Made by a program: the position numbers and the translations under genes. A stretch of 64,000 bases of DNA, taken from LMUY01 sp965199095. Lineage in GTDB: Bacteria; Pseudomonadota; Alphaproteobacteria; Acetobacterales; Acetobacteraceae. The stretch's first letter is position 1, and each line of letters starts with the position of its first letter. The stretch is taken from assembly GCA_965199095.1 (NCBI GenBank), contig CBDAQM010000006.1, positions 186,001 to 250,000 on the forward strand, written 5' to 3'. The notes under the pieces were generated by a model that saw only the letters and a list, made by a program, of their open reading frames with translations, did no database searches and was not told the origin of the DNA. Of this stretch, positions 60,456 to 64,000 are shown piece after piece.

Positions 60456-62204
60456 ATGACCCGCACCGGCGCTCTCCGCCTGCTGGCGCCCTTCATCGCG
60501 CGTTACCGGTGGCGGGTGGCGGCGGCCACGCTGGCGCTGCTGGCATCGGCCGGGCTGACGCTGCTGCTGGGCCAGGGCGTGCGCCACCTGATCGACGGCG
60601 GCTTCGCCAGCGGCAGCACGGCCCGCCTCAACGAGACGGCGGCGGCGATGGCCGGGGTGATCGGGCTGCTCGCAATCGCCACGACGACGCGGTTCGCGCT
60701 GGTCACCTGGCTGGGCGAGCGCATCGGCGGGGATGTGCGCCGGGCGGTGTTCGACCGAGTCGTGGCCCTCTCGCCCGCCTGGTTCGAGACGGCGCGGGTG
60801 GGCGACGTGCTGTCCCGCCTGCAGGCCGACACCGCGGTGTTGCAGGCGCTGACCGGATCCGCCCTGTCGCAGTGGCTGCGCTCCGCCCTGCTGCTGGTGG
60901 GGGCGTTCGCCATGCTGGTGGTCACCTCGCCGCTGCTCTCCGCCTTCGTGGCGGCGGTGGTGCCGCTGGTGGTGGTGCCGTTGGTGGTGTTCTCCCGCCG
61001 GGAGCGCAAGCTGTCCCGTGTGGCGCAGGAGCGGCTGGCCGATCTGGGCGCGCTGGCGGAGGAGACGCTGGGCGCGCTGCGCACCGTGCAGGCCTTCACG
61101 GAGGAGCCGTTCGCCCGCGCCCGCTTCGCCGCCGCCACCGAGCACTCCGTCGCCGCGGCCCGCGCCCGCATCCTGTCGCGCGCCGGGGTGATCTTCGTGG
61201 TGATCCTGCTGGGCTTCAGCGCCATCACCTTCGCGCTATGGGTCGGCGGGCGGGAGGTGCTGGCCGGCCGCATGACGGCGGGCGCGCTGTCCGCCTTCGT
61301 GTTCTACGCGGTGGTCGTCGCCACCTCCGGCGCCGGGCTGAGCGAGCTGTGGGGCGAACTGCAACGCGCGGCGGGTGCGGCGGAGCGGATCGCCGAGCTG
61401 CTGGCGGAGCAGCCCACCATCGCGGCGCCGGCCAACCCGCGCCCCCTGCCCTCGCCGCCCACCGGCCGCGTCGTGTTCGACCGCGTGGTGTTCCACTATC
61501 CGGCCCGGCCGGACCACGCCGCGCTCGACGGCTTTAGCCTGACGGTCGAACCGGGCGAGACGGTGGCGCTGGTCGGCCCGTCCGGCGCGGGTAAGACCAC
61601 GGTGCTGCAATTGCTGCTGCGGTTCTACGATCCGCAGGGCGGTGGCGTGTCGCTGGACGGCGTCGACCTGCGCGACGCCGATCCCGCCGCCGTGCGGGCG
61701 CGACTGGGCCTGGTGCCGCAGGACCCGGTGGTGTTCGGCGCCGACGTCTGGACCAACATCCGCTTCGGCCGACCGGACGCGACCGACGCGCAGGTCCGCG
61801 CCGCCGCCGCCGCCGCGCATTGCACGTTCATCGACGCCATGCCGCAGGGCTGGAACACCTTCCTGGGCGAGAAGGGCGTGCGCCTGTCGGGCGGCCAGCG
61901 CCAACGGCTCGCCATCGCCCGCGCCATCCTGCGCGACCCCACGGTGCTGCTGCTGGACGAGGCCACCAGCGCGCTTGATGCCGAAAGCGAGCAGGCGGTG
62001 CAGCAGGCGCTCGCCACCCTGTCACGCAATCGCACCACGCTGGTGATCGCGCACCGCCTGGCGACGGTGCGCCGGGCCGACCGCATCGTGGTGGTGGAGG
62101 CCGGACGCATCGTGGCGAGCGGCACGCATGACGCGCTGGTGCGCGATGGCGGGCTCTATGCCCGGCTCGCCGCCTTGCAGTTCGACCTGGCGGCCGCAGC
62201 GTGA
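60456..62204 (+). CDS. ABC exporter, MsbA/LmrA-like (membrane domain fused to ATPase)
   Basis: A half-transporter of 582 residues: six-helix membrane domain (about 1-310) followed by the nucleotide-binding domain with Walker A GPSGAGKTTV, signature LSGGQRQRLAIARAI and Walker B VLLLDEATSALD. The ATG at 60456 yields the normal N-terminus, MTRTGALRLLAPFIARYRWR. Homodimer export of lipids or hydrophobic compounds is probable; lipid A flipping is only one possibility. Confidence 0.92.
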   Translation: MTRTGALRLLAPFIARYRWRVAAATLALLASAGLTLLLGQGVRHLIDGGFASGSTARLNETAAAMAGVIGLLAIATTTRFALVTWLGERIGGDVRRAVFDRVVALSPAWFETARVGDVLSRLQADTAVLQALTGSALSQWLRSALLLVGAFAMLVVTSPLLSAFVAAVVPLVVVPLVVFSRRERKLSRVAQERLADLGALAEETLGALRTVQAFTEEPFARARFAAATEHSVAAARARILSRAGVIFVVILLGFSAITFALWVGGREVLAGRMTAGALSAFVFYAVVVATSGAGLSELWGELQRAAGAAERIAELLAEQPTIAAPANPRPLPSPPTGRVVFDRVVFHYPARPDHAALDGFSLTVEPGETVALVGPSGAGKTTVLQLLLRFYDPQGGGVSLDGVDLRDADPAAVRARLGLVPQDPVVFGADVWTNIRFGRPDATDAQVRAAAAAAHCTFIDAMPQGWNTFLGEKGVRLSGGQRQRLAIARAILRDPTVLLLDEATSALDAESEQAVQQALATLSRNRTTLVIAHRLATVRRADRIVVVEAGRIVASGTHDALVRDGGLYARLAALQFDLAAAA

Positions 62205-62241
62205 CGCGTGCGGCGATTGCTCCAACCACGGCGCCGTTTGT

Positions 62242-62267
62242 GGTGGGGTGCCAAAGCGCACCCCACC
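62242..62267. repeat. Perfect 10-bp hairpin of the GGTGGGG...CCCCACC repeat type
   Basis: GGTGGGGTGC (62242-62251) and GCACCCCACC (62258-62267) pair around a six-base loop between convergent genes. It resembles the target palindrome of the IS4-type insertion (GGTGGGC...GCCCCACC). It may serve as a two-way terminator, though T-runs are absent. Confidence 0.6.
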
Positions 62268-62297
62268 CTACGGGCGGCAGTGGAGACTCTGTCCAAG

Positions 62298-63350
62298 CTA
62301 TCGGGCGTTCTTACGGCCGGCCTTGGCAAGCTGCGTGGCCCGGTTGGTCTGCCGGGCGAACATCCAACCGGGATACTCCGCCGGCAGCGTGCTGACCTGG
62401 TCCAGCGCGTCCAACTCCTGCTCCGACAATTCGATTTCCGCGGCGGCGATGTTGTCCTGCAACTGCTCCATCCGCTTGGCGCCGATGATCACGCTGCTCA
62501 CCACCCGGCGGTGCAGCAACCACGCCAGCGCGATTTGCGCCACGGAGACGCCGCGTTGCGCCGCCATCGGCGTCATCGCGTCGATGCAATCGAAGCCGCG
62601 CTCGCGGTCCACCGGCGGGAAGTCGAACGCGGCGCGGCGGTCGCCCTCCCGGCTGGCCTGGTCGCGACTGACCTTGCCGCTCAGCAGCCCGCCGGCCAGC
62701 GGGCTCCAGACCATCAGCCCGACCTCCTCGCTGCGCAACATGGGCACGATCTCCCGCTCCAGGTCGCGGCCGGCCACCGTGTAGTAGGCTTGCAGGCTTT
62801 CGAACCGGGCCAGGCCCTGCCGCTCCGCGATGCCGAGCGCCTTCATGATCTGCCAGGCCGCCCAGTTGGACACGCCGACATAGCGGACATGGCCATGCTT
62901 CACGAGCGTGTCGAGCGCGCCCACCGTCTCCTCGATCGGGGTGGCCGGGTCGAAGCCGTGCACCTGGTAGAGGTCGATATAGTCCATCTGCAGGCGCTTG
63001 AGGCTGGCCTTCACCGCCTCCAGCAGATGCAGGCGGGAGTTGCCGCCGCCATTCGGCCCGGGGCTGGTGGCGCCATACCCCTTGGTGGCGACGACCACGC
63101 TGGCGCGCGCGACCTTGCCGTTGCGCAACGCCTGGCCGGTGATCTGTTCCGACAGCCCGTCCGAATACACGTCCGCTGTGTCAAGGAAGTTGATGCCGGC
63201 ATCCATCGCATGGCCGACGAAGCGATCCGCCTCCGACTGGCCCATCGCGCCGATCTTGCTCCACATCTCGCCCTCGCCGCCGAACGTCATTGTGCCCAGG
63301 CACAGTTCGGACACGAAGAGGCCGGTCCGGCCGAGTTTGTTCATCCGCAT
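62298..63350 (-). CDS. Aldo/keto reductase
   Basis: NADPH-dependent TIM-barrel reductase of 350 residues. Catalytic tetrad: Asp and Tyr in FLDTADVYSDG, Lys in VVVATKGYG, His in YQVHGFDPATPI. The C-terminal segment SSVIIGAKRMEQLQDNI binds the cofactor. The start could be ATG 63350 or 63344. It is convergent with the ABC exporter and 57 bases after the aldehyde dehydrogenase. Confidence 0.92.
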   Translation of the reverse strand: MRMNKLGRTGLFVSELCLGTMTFGGEGEMWSKIGAMGQSEADRFVGHAMDAGINFLDTADVYSDGLSEQITGQALRNGKVARASVVVATKGYGATSPGPNGGGNSRLHLLEAVKASLKRLQMDYIDLYQVHGFDPATPIEETVGALDTLVKHGHVRYVGVSNWAAWQIMKALGIAERQGLARFESLQAYYTVAGRDLEREIVPMLRSEEVGLMVWSPLAGGLLSGKVSRDQASREGDRRAAFDFPPVDRERGFDCIDAMTPMAAQRGVSVAQIALAWLLHRRVVSSVIIGAKRMEQLQDNIAAAEIELSEQELDALDQVSTLPAEYPGWMFARQTNRATQLAKAGRKNAR

Positions 63351-63406
63351 GCGTGGTCTCCATCCGCTTCGCCCAAAGATGGGGTTGCGGCGGCGGTTTC
63401 CCCAGG

Positions 63407-64000
63407 TCAGCGCCGCAGCATCGCCCACAAGGCGATGCGCATCTTCAACCGGTAGGGCGGGGCCAGGAACTCGAACCCGCTGAACCGCCCCGGCCGGTAG
63501 ACGCCGCGCGCGTGGGAGAAGCGGCGGAAGCCGTCCCGCCCGTGATAGGCGCCCATGCCGGACATCCCCACGCCGCCGAACGGCAGATCGTCCTGCAGGC
63601 AGTGCATCAGCACGGAGTTGACGGACATCCCGCCCGACATCGTGCGGGACGACACCGCGGCCAGCTTCGCCTTGTTCCGCGTGAACGGGTAAACCGCCAG
63701 CGGCGCCGGGCGGCTGCGCACGAAACGGAGCGCGTCGTTGAACTCGCGATAGCCGATCACCGGCAGGATGGGGCCGAAGATCTCCTCCGTCATCAGCCGG
63801 CCGTCCACCGGCGGGTTCAGCACGACCGTGGGGCCCAGCCGCCGCTCCGCAAACGCGTCCGCCGAGCGCAGGATGGTGGCGCCCGCCGCCTCCGCCTCGT
63901 GCAGCAGCGCGTGCAGGCGCAGGTGGTGGTGGTCGGAGATGATGGTGGTGTAGTCGGGGTTGCCGGCAATGGACGGGTACATCCGGGCCGCGGCGGCCAG
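63407..64000 (-). CDS. Aldehyde dehydrogenase, C-terminal part (coniferyl-aldehyde dehydrogenase-like)
   Basis: The last 198 residues of an aldehyde dehydrogenase cut by the right window edge. EEIFGPILPVIGYREFNDAL and NSVLMHCLQDDLPFGGVGMS (with the conserved GGVG) are characteristic, and the C-terminus GMGAYHGRDGFRRFSHARGV matches class-3 or coniferyl-type enzymes. The catalytic Cys and Glu lie outside the window. Confidence 0.9.
   Translation of the reverse strand: MAAAARMYPSIAGNPDYTTIISDHHHLRLHALLHEAEAAGATILRSADAFAERRLGPTVVLNPPVDGRLMTEEIFGPILPVIGYREFNDALRFVRSRPAPLAVYPFTRNKAKLAAVSSRTMSGGMSVNSVLMHCLQDDLPFGGVGMSGMGAYHGRDGFRRFSHARGVYRPGRFSGFEFLAPPYRLKMRIALWAMLRR

Overview
This window is high-GC DNA from an alphaproteobacterium. 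The ribD-ribE-ribB-ribH-nusB-thiL gene order, the tmk-holB-metG-tatD cell-wall operon and an rkp-type lipid synthesis locus fit Rhodospirillales/Acetobacteraceae. That placement is an inference from gene content; no rRNA gene is present.

Layout, left to right. (1) 1-4023, minus strand: a polyol/sugar ABC importer (binding protein, two permeases, ATPase cut by the window edge). (2) 4202-4540: tRNA-Ser(UGA) with a short integrase-like remnant just past its 3' end. (3) 4602-13495, plus strand: a tightly overlapping operon of LpxR-like protein, MltB-type transglycosylase, RlpA lipoprotein, DacA, tmk, holB, metG, tatD and an MBL-fold hydrolase. (4) 13588-18742, minus strand: an incomplete dipeptide ABC set (dppF, dppD, dppC, no A or B), an acyltransferase-3 protein, a nitroreductase and a molbindin. 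(5) 18803-31581: an rkp-like locus. A 2470-residue fully reducing polyketide/fatty-acid synthase, an alpha-oxoamine synthase and a sulfotransferase-like protein run left; an SDR and an LTA-synthase-like membrane protein run right. This matches the RkpA/G/H/I set of Sinorhizobium meliloti K-antigen synthesis, with a sulfotransferase-like gene added.

(6) 32011-44714: a 12.7-kb element in tRNA-Thr(CGU), bounded by a perfect 51-bp direct repeat. It encodes a tyrosine integrase, an AlpA-like regulator, a prim-pol/ATPase replication protein, a terminase pair and a run of small unknown genes joined by ATGA overlaps. It has no capsid, portal or tail gene, so it looks like a phage satellite or a reduced prophage. 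It carries an AT-richer minus-strand cassette with a HEPN-like ORF, and two structured non-coding segments.

(7) 44836-51419, minus strand: glyA-nrdR-ribD-ribE-ribB(A)-ribH-nusB-thiL. The GTP cyclohydrolase II half of RibBA lacks its zinc cysteines. (8) 51482-64000: an alpha/beta hydrolase without a nucleophile serine, hemB, a DapA-family lyase, a small SLT-like protein, an intact IS4-type insertion sequence with 12-bp target duplication, a catabolic-looking group (two enoyl-CoA hydratases, GhrA-like, RraA-like and racemase-like proteins), an MsbA-like ABC exporter, an aldo/keto reductase and the C-terminal part of an aldehyde dehydrogenase.

Non-ATG starts are common here (TTG for rlpA, the PKS and dppC; probably CTG for tmk and the sulfotransferase), so several 5' ends are inferences from conserved motifs and gene spacing.
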